A stretch of 13,938 bases of DNA from an uncultured Flavobacterium sp. (GTDB lineage Bacteria > Bacteroidota > Bacteroidia > Flavobacteriales > Flavobacteriaceae), in NCBI RefSeq assembly GCF_946479975.1, contig NZ_CAMLIX010000136.1, positions 1-13,938 on the forward strand. The letters run 5' to 3'. The translations under genes and the position numbers were made by a program. The notes beneath the pieces were generated by a model. The model saw nothing but the letters and a program-made list of their open reading frames with translations, had not been told where the DNA came from and did not search any database. Of this stretch, positions 1-5,533 are shown piece by piece. Within the stretch, counting starts at the first letter, position 1. Every line of letters starts with the position of its first letter.

Positions 1-1
1 A

Positions 2-193
2 GCAGCTTCAGACACAAATCAAACTACTGCTCCTATTCCACCTTGCGGATCATGCCGACAATCAATTGCAGAATACGAGATAAAACAAGAAACACCAATA
101 GAAATCTATTTTATGGGCGAAATTGGAGAGGTTTATAAATCATCATCATTGAAAAATTTGCTTCCATTGATGTTTGATAAAAAGTTCTTGTAA
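2..193 (+). CDS. cdd: Cytidine deaminase, C-terminal part (5' end outside window)
   Basis: Frame 2 is open from the window edge to a TAA at 191-193 and encodes the last 63 residues of a protein. It carries PCGSCRQ, the second zinc-binding half-site of the cytidine/deoxycytidylate deaminase fold (PCxxCRQ), followed by IAEYE and a short beta-rich tail that includes IYFMG. In the family the two cysteines bind the catalytic zinc together with a residue of the upstream C/HAE motif, which lies outside the window. The enzyme converts cytidine and deoxycytidine to uridine and deoxyuridine in the cytosol for pyrimidine salvage. The 159-nt gap to pdhA contains that gene's own promoter, so the two are probably separate transcription units. 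I see no hairpin terminator just after the stop. The identification rests on one motif plus its C-terminal position, which is good but not complete evidence. Confidence 0.85.
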   Translation, partial: AASDTNQTTAPIPPCGSCRQSIAEYEIKQETPIEIYFMGEIGEVYKSSSLKNLLPLMFDKKFL

Positions 194-220
194 AAAAAAG
201 CCAAAAAGTAGTCATTATAT

Positions 221-251
221 TTTAGTTCTTAAATGTAATGTCTTATTTTTG
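221..251 (+). promoter_or_regulatory. Bacteroidota-type promoter for pdhA-pdhC
   Basis: A TATTTTTG at 244-251 matches the -7 consensus TAnnTTTG. A TTTA at 221-224 matches three of four bases of the -33 element TTTG, with a spacer of exactly 19 nt. Transcription would start near 255-260, giving a 5' leader of roughly 95 nt. No other good match lies in the gap between the deaminase stop and pdhA. Confidence 0.6.
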
Positions 252-274
252 CATCCCGACCTTTCGGGCGCAAA
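248..274 (+). promoter_or_regulatory. Inverted repeat / hairpin at the pdhA start point
   Basis: An inner perfect stem, CCCGA (255-259) with TCGGG (264-268) around a CCTT loop, is flanked by TTTGC (248-252) and GCAAA (270-274), separated by a small asymmetric bulge. The left outer arm overlaps the -7 element. The element could be an operator-like palindrome at the promoter or a hairpin at the very 5' end of the mRNA, which may protect it. The sequence does not decide between these. Confidence 0.45.
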
Positions 275-352
275 TTTGTGGGAGGAAACTATTTTGCGTT
301 ACAGGCACAATAATCGATAACACAAACAACTTTAGCAAAAGAAAGAATTCAG

Positions 353-1351
353 ATGAAAGAAGTTACAAAAGAGGTATATTTAAAGTGGTATGAAGACATG
401 CTACTTTGGAGAAAGTTTGAAGACAAACTTGCAGCGTTATACATCCAACAAAAAGTTAGAGGTTTTCTACACTTATATAATGGTCAAGAAGCTGTATTAG
501 CAGGTGCATTGCACGCTATGGATTTGACCAAAGATAAAATGATTACTGCTTACAGAAACCACGTTCAGCCAATTGGTATGGGAGTTGATCCTAGAAACGT
601 AATGGCTGAGCTATTAGGAAAAGCAACTGGAACTTCTAAAGGTATGGGAGGTTCTATGCACATTTTCTCTAAAGAGCACCGTTTTTACGGAGGACACGGA
701 ATCGTAGGTGGACAAATTCCTGTGGGAGCTGGTTTAGCTTTCGCTGATAAATATTTCAACACTGGCGGTGTAACTATGACTTACTTTGGTGATGGTGCCG
801 CTAGACAAGGTTCTCTTCACGAAGCTTTCAATATGGCGATGTTATGGAAACTTCCAGTTGTATTTATCGTTGAAAACAACGGTTATGCAATGGGAACTTC
901 TGTAGAAAGAACTGCAAACCATACTGACATCTGGAAATTAGGTTTAGGTTACGAAATGCCTTGCGGACCTGTTGACGGAATGAATCCTGTAAAAGTTGCT
1001 GAAGCAATGCACGAAGCTATCGAAAGAGCGCGTCGCGGAGATGGACCAACTTTCCTTGAAATGAAAACATACCGTTACAGAGGACACTCTATGTCTGATG
1101 CACAATTATACCGTTCTAAAGAAGAGGTTGAAGAGTACAAAAAAATTGACCCAATTACACAAGTTCTTGACGTAATCTTGGATCAAAAATTTGCTACACA
1201 AGAAGAAATCGAAGTAATTGACCAAAGAGTTAAAGACTTGGTTGAAGAGTGTCAGAAATTTGCTGAAGAATCTCCATACCCAGACTTACAACAATTATAC
1301 GATGTAGTATACGCACAAGAAGACTATCCATTTACACCTCATAAACTATAA
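353..1351 (+). CDS. pdhA: Pyruvate dehydrogenase E1 component, alpha subunit
   Basis: This is a 332-residue E1-alpha of the heterotetrameric (alpha2 beta2) pyruvate dehydrogenase type, close to the family's usual length. It catalyses thiamine-diphosphate-dependent decarboxylation of pyruvate and reductive acetylation of the E2 lipoyl group in the cytosol. The ThDP/Mg2+ motif is present: GDG at 146-148 and NN at 175-176. Other hallmarks are YRNH (67-70), GKATGTSKGMGGSMH (89-103), GGHGIVGGQIPVGAG (113-127) and the active-site loop TYRYRGHSMSDA (239-250). The ATG at 353 starts the conserved N-terminus; there is only a purine-rich stretch upstream, not a clear Shine-Dalgarno. It lies 4 nt before pdhC, so co-translation is likely. 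Frequent AAC, TTC and TAC codons suggest high expression. The E1-beta gene is not adjacent and must be elsewhere. A branched-chain E1-alpha is the main alternative, made unlikely by the linked double-lipoyl E2. Confidence 0.95.
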   Translation: MKEVTKEVYLKWYEDMLLWRKFEDKLAALYIQQKVRGFLHLYNGQEAVLAGALHAMDLTKDKMITAYRNHVQPIGMGVDPRNVMAELLGKATGTSKGMGGSMHIFSKEHRFYGGHGIVGGQIPVGAGLAFADKYFNTGGVTMTYFGDGAARQGSLHEAFNMAMLWKLPVVFIVENNGYAMGTSVERTANHTDIWKLGLGYEMPCGPVDGMNPVKVAEAMHEAIERARRGDGPTFLEMKTYRYRGHSMSDAQLYRSKEEVEEYKKIDPITQVLDVILDQKFATQEEIEVIDQRVKDLVEECQKFAEESPYPDLQQLYDVVYAQEDYPFTPHKL

Positions 1352-1355
1352 CATC

Positions 1356-3014
1356 ATGGCGATTAAAGTAACAATGCCTCGTTTGAGCGATACTATGACG
1401 GAAGGAACGGTAGCGTCTTGGTTAAAAAAAGTAGGCGACAAAGTTAGCGAAGGAGATATCTTAGCTGAAATTGAAACAGACAAAGCAACAATGGAGTTCG
1501 AATCTTTTAACGAAGGAACTCTTTTACATATCGGAATTCAAGAAGGAGAAACTGCTCCTGTTGATTCATTATTAGCAATCATCGGTAAAGAAGGAGAAGA
1601 TATTTCTGCTCTTTTAGCTGGTGGAGATGCTGTTGCTGAAGCACCAAAAGCGGACGCTCCAAAAGCAGATGCTCCTGCTGCTGAAGCAAAAACTGAAACT
1701 GCTGCTCCTGCGAAAGCTGCAACTGAATTACCAAAAGGTGTTATCGTTGTAACTATGCCTCGTTTGAGTGATACAATGACTGAAGGTACAGTAGCAAGCT
1801 GGTTGAAAAAAGTTGGCGACACTGTAGCGGAAGGTGATATTTTAGCAGAAATTGAAACAGACAAAGCGACTATGGAGTTTGAGTCTTTCAATGCTGGAAC
1901 ATTATTATTCATCGGAATTCAAGAAGGAAGCACTGCTCCTGTTGACAGTTTATTAGCTATCATCGGACCTGCAGGAACCGACATTTCTGGAATTGCTGAT
2001 AACTTTACTGCCGGAGGTGCTGCAACTGCTAGCGCTCCTGCTGCTGAAGAAACAAAAACTGCCCCTGCTGTTGAAAAAGCAACAGAAACTGTAGCTGACA
2101 ATTCAAACGGAAGAGTTTTAGCTTCACCATTGGCTAAGAAAATTGCTTCTGACAAAGGAATTCAATTATCTCAAGTTAAAGGTTCTGGAGAAAATGGACG
2201 TATCGTGAAAAGCGATATCGAAAACTTTACTCCATCTGCGCAAGCTGCTCCATCTTCAAATGCTTCTGCACCTGCTGCTAAAGCAGAAGAAGCGAAAGCT
2301 GCTGCTCCAAAAGTATTTGTTCCTGCTGGAGAAGTTTACACAGAAGAGATCAAAAATTCTCAAATGCGTAAAATTATTGCTAAACGTCTTGCTGAATCTT
2401 TATTCACAGCGCCTCATTACAATTTAGTAATCGAAGTTAGTATGGACGAAGCAATGCAGGCTAGAACAACTATCAACAGCGTTCCAGATACAAAAGTATC
2501 TTTCAACGATATGGTAATTAAAGCTTGTGCTTTAGCATTGAAAAAACATCCAAAAATCAACTCTCAGTGGAAAGAAGATGCTATCATCATCAACCACCAC
2601 GTAAATATTGGTGTAGCTGTAGCTGTTGAAGACGGATTAGTAGTTCCTGTATTGAAATTTACAGATGCTATGAGTTTATCTCAAATTGGTTCTTCAGTTA
2701 GAGATCTTGCTGGAAGAGCTAAAAACAAAAAATTGGGACCACAAGAAATGGAAGGAAGCACATTTACAGTTTCTAACCTTGGAATGTTTGGTATTACTGA
2801 ATTTAATTCAATTATCAACCAGCCAAACTCTGCAATCCTTTCTGTAGGTGCAATTGTTGAGAAACCAGTAGTTAAAAACGGTCAAATTGTAGTTGGAAAC
2901 ACAATGATGTTATCATTAGCATGTGACCACAGAACTATTGACGGTGCAACTGGAGCTCAGTTCTTACAAACATTAAAACAATACATCGAAAGCCCAGTTA
3001 CAATGTTGGCATAA
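1356..3014 (+). CDS. pdhC: Pyruvate dehydrogenase E2, dihydrolipoamide acetyltransferase with two lipoyl domains
   Basis: The 552-residue protein forms the core of the pyruvate dehydrogenase complex and transfers the acetyl group from lipoyl-lysine to CoA. Domains in order: lipoyl domain 1 (about 2-80, acceptor K43 in ETDKATMEF); an Ala/Pro/Lys-rich linker (about 91-125); lipoyl domain 2 (about 129-207, K170); a second Ala/Pro linker; the peripheral E1/E3-binding domain (about 254-289, ASPLAKKIA to GRIVKSDIE); a third Ala/Pro linker; and the catalytic acyltransferase domain (about 328-552) with DHRTIDGA, giving catalytic H525 and D529. The two lipoyl domains agree at about 70 of 78 positions, while many shared codons differ synonymously. 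The linkers are the swinging arms typical of the family. It starts 4 nt after the pdhA stop and ends before a strong terminator, completing a two-gene unit. E3 (lipoamide dehydrogenase) is not encoded here. Confidence 0.96.
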   Translation: MAIKVTMPRLSDTMTEGTVASWLKKVGDKVSEGDILAEIETDKATMEFESFNEGTLLHIGIQEGETAPVDSLLAIIGKEGEDISALLAGGDAVAEAPKADAPKADAPAAEAKTETAAPAKAATELPKGVIVVTMPRLSDTMTEGTVASWLKKVGDTVAEGDILAEIETDKATMEFESFNAGTLLFIGIQEGSTAPVDSLLAIIGPAGTDISGIADNFTAGGAATASAPAAEETKTAPAVEKATETVADNSNGRVLASPLAKKIASDKGIQLSQVKGSGENGRIVKSDIENFTPSAQAAPSSNASAPAAKAEEAKAAAPKVFVPAGEVYTEEIKNSQMRKIIAKRLAESLFTAPHYNLVIEVSMDEAMQARTTINSVPDTKVSFNDMVIKACALALKKHPKINSQWKEDAIIINHHVNIGVAVAVEDGLVVPVLKFTDAMSLSQIGSSVRDLAGRAKNKKLGPQEMEGSTFTVSNLGMFGITEFNSIINQPNSAILSVGAIVEKPVVKNGQIVVGNTMMLSLACDHRTIDGATGAQFLQTLKQYIESPVTMLA

Positions 3015-3022
3015 TTCAACGT

Positions 3023-3043
3023 TGTCATTCTGAGCAAAGTCTA
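3023..3043 (+). repeat. Fragment of a dispersed TGTCATnCTGAG repeat
   Basis: TGTCATTCTGAG at 3023-3034, just after the pdhC stop, matches 11 of 12 bases of TGTCATACTGAG on the minus strand at 10497-10508. Both copies are intergenic and beside a terminator. I recall similar sequences as common intergenic repeats in Bacteroidota, but their frequency cannot be measured from this window. Confidence 0.4.
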
Positions 3044-3078
3044 ATACAGACCGAGCTAATTCGAATGTAATTCATAAT

Positions 3079-3116
3079 AAAATCCCGTTTTGTTTATTCA
3101 AAACGGGATTTTTTGT
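3079..3116 (+). terminator. Rho-independent terminator of pdhA-pdhC
   Basis: A perfect 12-bp stem, AATCCCGTTTTG (3081-3092) with CAAAACGGGATT (3099-3110), encloses a 6-nt loop and extends two more A-T pairs. A run of T follows. It lies 65 nt after the pdhC stop. The A-rich left flank gives the opposite strand a T run too, but no minus-strand gene ends here. Confidence 0.9.
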
Positions 3117-3150
3117 TTAATTTTCACTCTCAAATTCAATACTTCATAAA

Positions 3151-4998
3151 ATGAAAAAACTAATTCTTGTCGCTTTATTTCTGACCGCAGTTGCCTGCCA
3201 GAAAAAAGAACAAACCGAAAAAACCACAGCTGTTGTTGACGAACACAGTTATTCTAAACCAGAACTTGCTGTTGTAAAACATTTAGATCTTGATATTAAA
3301 GTTGATTTTGATACACAGACTATTTCAGGAAAAGCATCTTGGACCATTGACAATAGCAGCAAAGGAAATGAAATTATTTTCGACGAAAACACTTTAAACA
3401 TTACAAAAGTAACTTTAGGAGACGAAGAAAAAGAAACCAAATTTGAACTTGGAAAAGATGCTGAATTTCATGGAAAACCACTTCATATTACTATTGAACC
3501 GAATACAACCAAAGTAAATATTTACTACAGCACGACTAAAGATGCTGTGGCTTTACAATGGCTAAAACCAGAACAAACAGCAGACAAAAAACATCCTTTC
3601 TTGTTCTCTCAAGGAGAAAGCGTTTGGTCTCGTACTTGGATTCCGTGTCAGGATTCGCCTGGAATTCGTTTTACTTATAATGCAAAAGTTACTGTTCCTA
3701 AAGATTTATTGGCTGTAATGAGCGCTGTAAATCCGCAGAAGAAAAATGATACTGGCGTTTATACTTTTAAACAAGACAAAGCGATTCCGTCTTATTTAAT
3801 GGCGATTGCAGTTGGAGATATTCAATTTCAAGCTATCGATAATAGAACTGGAGTTTACGCAGAACCATCAATGCTGAAAAAATCGGCTTGGGAATTTGCT
3901 GAACTTGGAAAAATGGTTGTTGCTGCAGAAAAATTATACGGTCCTTATCGTTGGGGACGTTACGATGTTTTGGTTTTACCTCCAAGTTTCCCTTATGGCG
4001 GAATGGAAAATCCGAACTTAACTTTCTTAACTCCTGGCGTAATTGCAGGAGATCGTTCGCTTACAAGTTTATTAGCACACGAATTAGGCCATAGCTGGAG
4101 CGGAAATTTAGTAACAAACGCAACTTGGGATGATATTTGGCTAAACGAAGGCTTTACAACTTACGTTGAACACAGAATTGGAGAAGCCATTTTTGGAAAG
4201 AAAGAATTTGAAATGCAAAACGTTATCACAAACAAAGAATTAGTTGATAATGTAGCAGAATACGGAAACACAAGTCCAGACACAAGATTAAAAGTGAGTT
4301 TGACCGGAAGAAATCCTGATGACGGAATCAGCATGATTCCGTATGTAAAAGGTTATGCATTTTTGAGAGTTATTGAAAATGCTGTTGGACGTGAAAAATT
4401 TGATCCGTTTATTAAAAACTATTTCGATTCTCACGCTTTTAAATCAATAACAACAGAAGATTTTGTAAAATATATCAATGAAAACTTGATCAAAGGCGAC
4501 AAAGCTTTGGCTGATAAAATCAAATTAGAAGATTGGATCTACAAACCTGGAATTCCGTCAAATATACTTCCAGTAAGTTCTGTTGATTTTGATGCTATTG
4601 ATGCGATTCAAAAAAGCTGGAGAGAAACTGGTGTAGCAGGTTTAAGCAAAAAAATTACAACAACTGCAGAAAAGCAGCATTTTATAGATCATCTTCCTGC
4701 TGATATTACAGTGAAAGAAATGGAAGCGATTGACAAAGAATTCAACTTTACAAAAGGCGGTAATTTCATTATCAAACGTCAATGGTTTGTTCAGGCAATT
4801 CGTCATCAATATAAAGTTGCCAATCCTGCAATTGAGCAATTCTTAATCGGAATTAGCAGAACGGGATCTGTAATGATGCTTTATAAAGAAATGGTAAAAA
4901 CACCAGAAGGAAAAGTTTGGGCAAAACAGGTTTTTGAAAAAGCAAAATCTGGTTATCATGCTACTACTATTCAGGCTGTTGAAGGAGTTTTGAAATAG
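3151..4998 (+). CDS. M1 family zinc metallopeptidase, leukotriene-A4-hydrolase-like aminopeptidase, lipoprotein
   Basis: This 615-residue exported zinc aminopeptidase has about the length of LTA4-hydrolase-type M1 enzymes (near 610). The N-terminus MKKLILVALFLTAVAC is a lipoprotein signal with the modified cysteine at C16, followed by a charged linker; it is likely anchored in an envelope membrane. Domain order fits the family: an N-terminal beta domain to about 225, the catalytic domain with the substrate-binding GGMEN (283-287, in PYGGMENPNLTFLTP), HELGH (zinc ligands H310 and H314, catalytic E311), third ligand E333 in WLNEGF, and a PYVKG motif whose Y398 matches the family's proton-donor tyrosine. 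The rest is a helical C-terminal domain like Leuk-A4-hydro_C. It should remove N-terminal amino acids from peptides; epoxide hydrolase activity cannot be inferred. It has its own terminator and follows the pdh terminator, so it is monocistronic. I did not find a convincing TAnnTTTG promoter in the short upstream gap. Confidence 0.93.
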   Translation: MKKLILVALFLTAVACQKKEQTEKTTAVVDEHSYSKPELAVVKHLDLDIKVDFDTQTISGKASWTIDNSSKGNEIIFDENTLNITKVTLGDEEKETKFELGKDAEFHGKPLHITIEPNTTKVNIYYSTTKDAVALQWLKPEQTADKKHPFLFSQGESVWSRTWIPCQDSPGIRFTYNAKVTVPKDLLAVMSAVNPQKKNDTGVYTFKQDKAIPSYLMAIAVGDIQFQAIDNRTGVYAEPSMLKKSAWEFAELGKMVVAAEKLYGPYRWGRYDVLVLPPSFPYGGMENPNLTFLTPGVIAGDRSLTSLLAHELGHSWSGNLVTNATWDDIWLNEGFTTYVEHRIGEAIFGKKEFEMQNVITNKELVDNVAEYGNTSPDTRLKVSLTGRNPDDGISMIPYVKGYAFLRVIENAVGREKFDPFIKNYFDSHAFKSITTEDFVKYINENLIKGDKALADKIKLEDWIYKPGIPSNILPVSSVDFDAIDAIQKSWRETGVAGLSKKITTTAEKQHFIDHLPADITVKEMEAIDKEFNFTKGGNFIIKRQWFVQAIRHQYKVANPAIEQFLIGISRTGSVMMLYKEMVKTPEGKVWAKQVFEKAKSGYHATTIQAVEGVLK

Positions 4999-5000
4999 TA

Positions 5001-5070
5001 TTTAGTTTTCAGTCGCAGTCGCAGTTTTCATCTCACAAACTGCAACTGACAAATGAAACTGAGAACTAAA
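5001..5070. repeat. Imperfect inverted repeat directly after the M1 peptidase gene
   Basis: TTTAGTTTTCAGT (5001-5013) is complementary at 12 of 13 positions to ACTGAGAACTAAA (5058-5070). Inside the left arm the unit CAGTCG is repeated (about 5010-5021) and followed by CAGTTT; the right half holds the related AACTGCAACTGAC. The element starts 2 nt after the stop codon and precedes the terminator. It resembles a short dispersed intergenic repeat; no function is evident. Confidence 0.6.
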
Positions 5071-5080
5071 AAAATAATTT

Positions 5081-5117
5081 AAAAGAGGTTTTCTTTATAA
5101 AGACAACCTCTTTTTTT
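5081..5117 (+). terminator. Rho-independent terminator of the M1 peptidase gene
   Basis: AAAAGAGGTT (5081-5090) pairs with AACCTCTTTT (5105-5114). After a single T/C mismatch the stem continues as TCTT with AAGA around a TATA loop. A run of at least seven T follows the right arm. It lies about 85 nt after the stop codon. Confidence 0.85.
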
Positions 5118-5128
5118 ATTCTCGGTAA

Positions 5129-5283
5129 GTCCCAGCGGGACGAAATATGTATAGAAATAATTAATTTCATTTAAAAAAAGCTCCAGCGGAGCGACATATC
5201 TAGTTATCGAACATATGTCGCTCCGCTGGAGCTTTTTTAATATCCTAGACAATTAATCTATAAATATTTCATTCCTCCGGAAT
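5129..5283. repeat. Nested palindrome built of four REP-like hairpin units
   Basis: Four copies of one unit are arranged head to head. Units: A, plus strand, stem GTCCC-AGC-GGGAC at 5129-5141; B, plus, GCTCC-AGC-GGAGC at 5180-5192; B', minus, the same stem at 5220-5232; C, minus, ATTCC-GGA-GGAAT at 5271-5283. The stem is followed by GAAATATGTATAGA in A, GAAATATTTATAGA in C and GACATAT in B and B'. The inner pair forms perfect 26-nt arms (5174-5199 and 5213-5238) around a 13-nt loop. The A-to-B and C-to-B' offsets are both exactly 51 nt, so the whole is symmetric about position 5206. No ORF or terminator role explains it. It resembles REP doublets (REPINs), which are mobilised by IS200-like RAYT transposases; none is encoded here. 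Confidence 0.8.
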
Positions 5284-5315
5284 TTTTATTCCCAAAAACA
5301 TTCTTATGAAACCTA

Positions 5316-5460
5316 CTAGCCCAGATTGAAGTGGAAAGCCCGGAGCTCAAAAACTTGATTTTCTTGCCAGAAAACAGCGACCAACGGAAGCTCGTTTTAT
5401 GGTTTAGAAAAATCAGGCTTTTGTGCGAGGACTTGAAGCGGAAAGCTGGATTAGCTCCTG
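5316..5460 (+). ncRNA. Candidate structured RNA or conserved intergenic element
   Basis: CTAGCCCAG (5316-5324) can pair with CTGGATTAG (5446-5454), with one G-T pair and one C-A mismatch, closing a domain of about 140 nt. Immediately inside each closing arm is a near-identical box: TTGAAGTGGAAAGC (5326-5339) and TTGAAGCGGAAAGC (5433-5446). A competing helix is GGAGCT (5342-5347) with AGCTCC (5453-5458). An inner pairing of GATTTT (about 5357-5362) with AAAATC (about 5408-5413) is possible. Boxes of this kind, ending GGATTAGCTCC, recall recurrent Flavobacterium intergenic elements, and the Rfam Flavo-1 family is one candidate identity that I cannot confirm. The strand is chosen from the direction of the boxes. 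No promoter or terminator defines its ends. Confidence 0.4.
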
Positions 5461-5533
5461 AAAAAAAGAGAGAAAAAATTACCCATCACATAGCCTGAAA
5501 AATAGGACTAAATACCGAGAACTTGAATCTAAT

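Noticed and set aside
1538..2155. Two long open frames on the minus strand inside pdhC
   Set aside because: They lie opposite the Ala/Pro-rich and lipoyl parts of pdhC; the repeated GCT-rich codons keep the antisense frame open, and the products are Ala/Ser/Val-rich with no recognisable domain.
5174..5238. The 26-bp palindrome as a rho-independent terminator
   Set aside because: It has T runs on both strands and could stop transcription, but the M1 peptidase gene already has a terminator at 5081-5117, the glycosyltransferase stop is about 300 nt away, and the symmetric outer units show that it belongs to a repeat.
4999..5533. A small CRISPR array or tRNA in the large gene-free stretch
   Set aside because: The repeats are inverted and not regularly spaced direct repeats with unique spacers, and no cloverleaf or T-loop (TTCRANY) signature was found.
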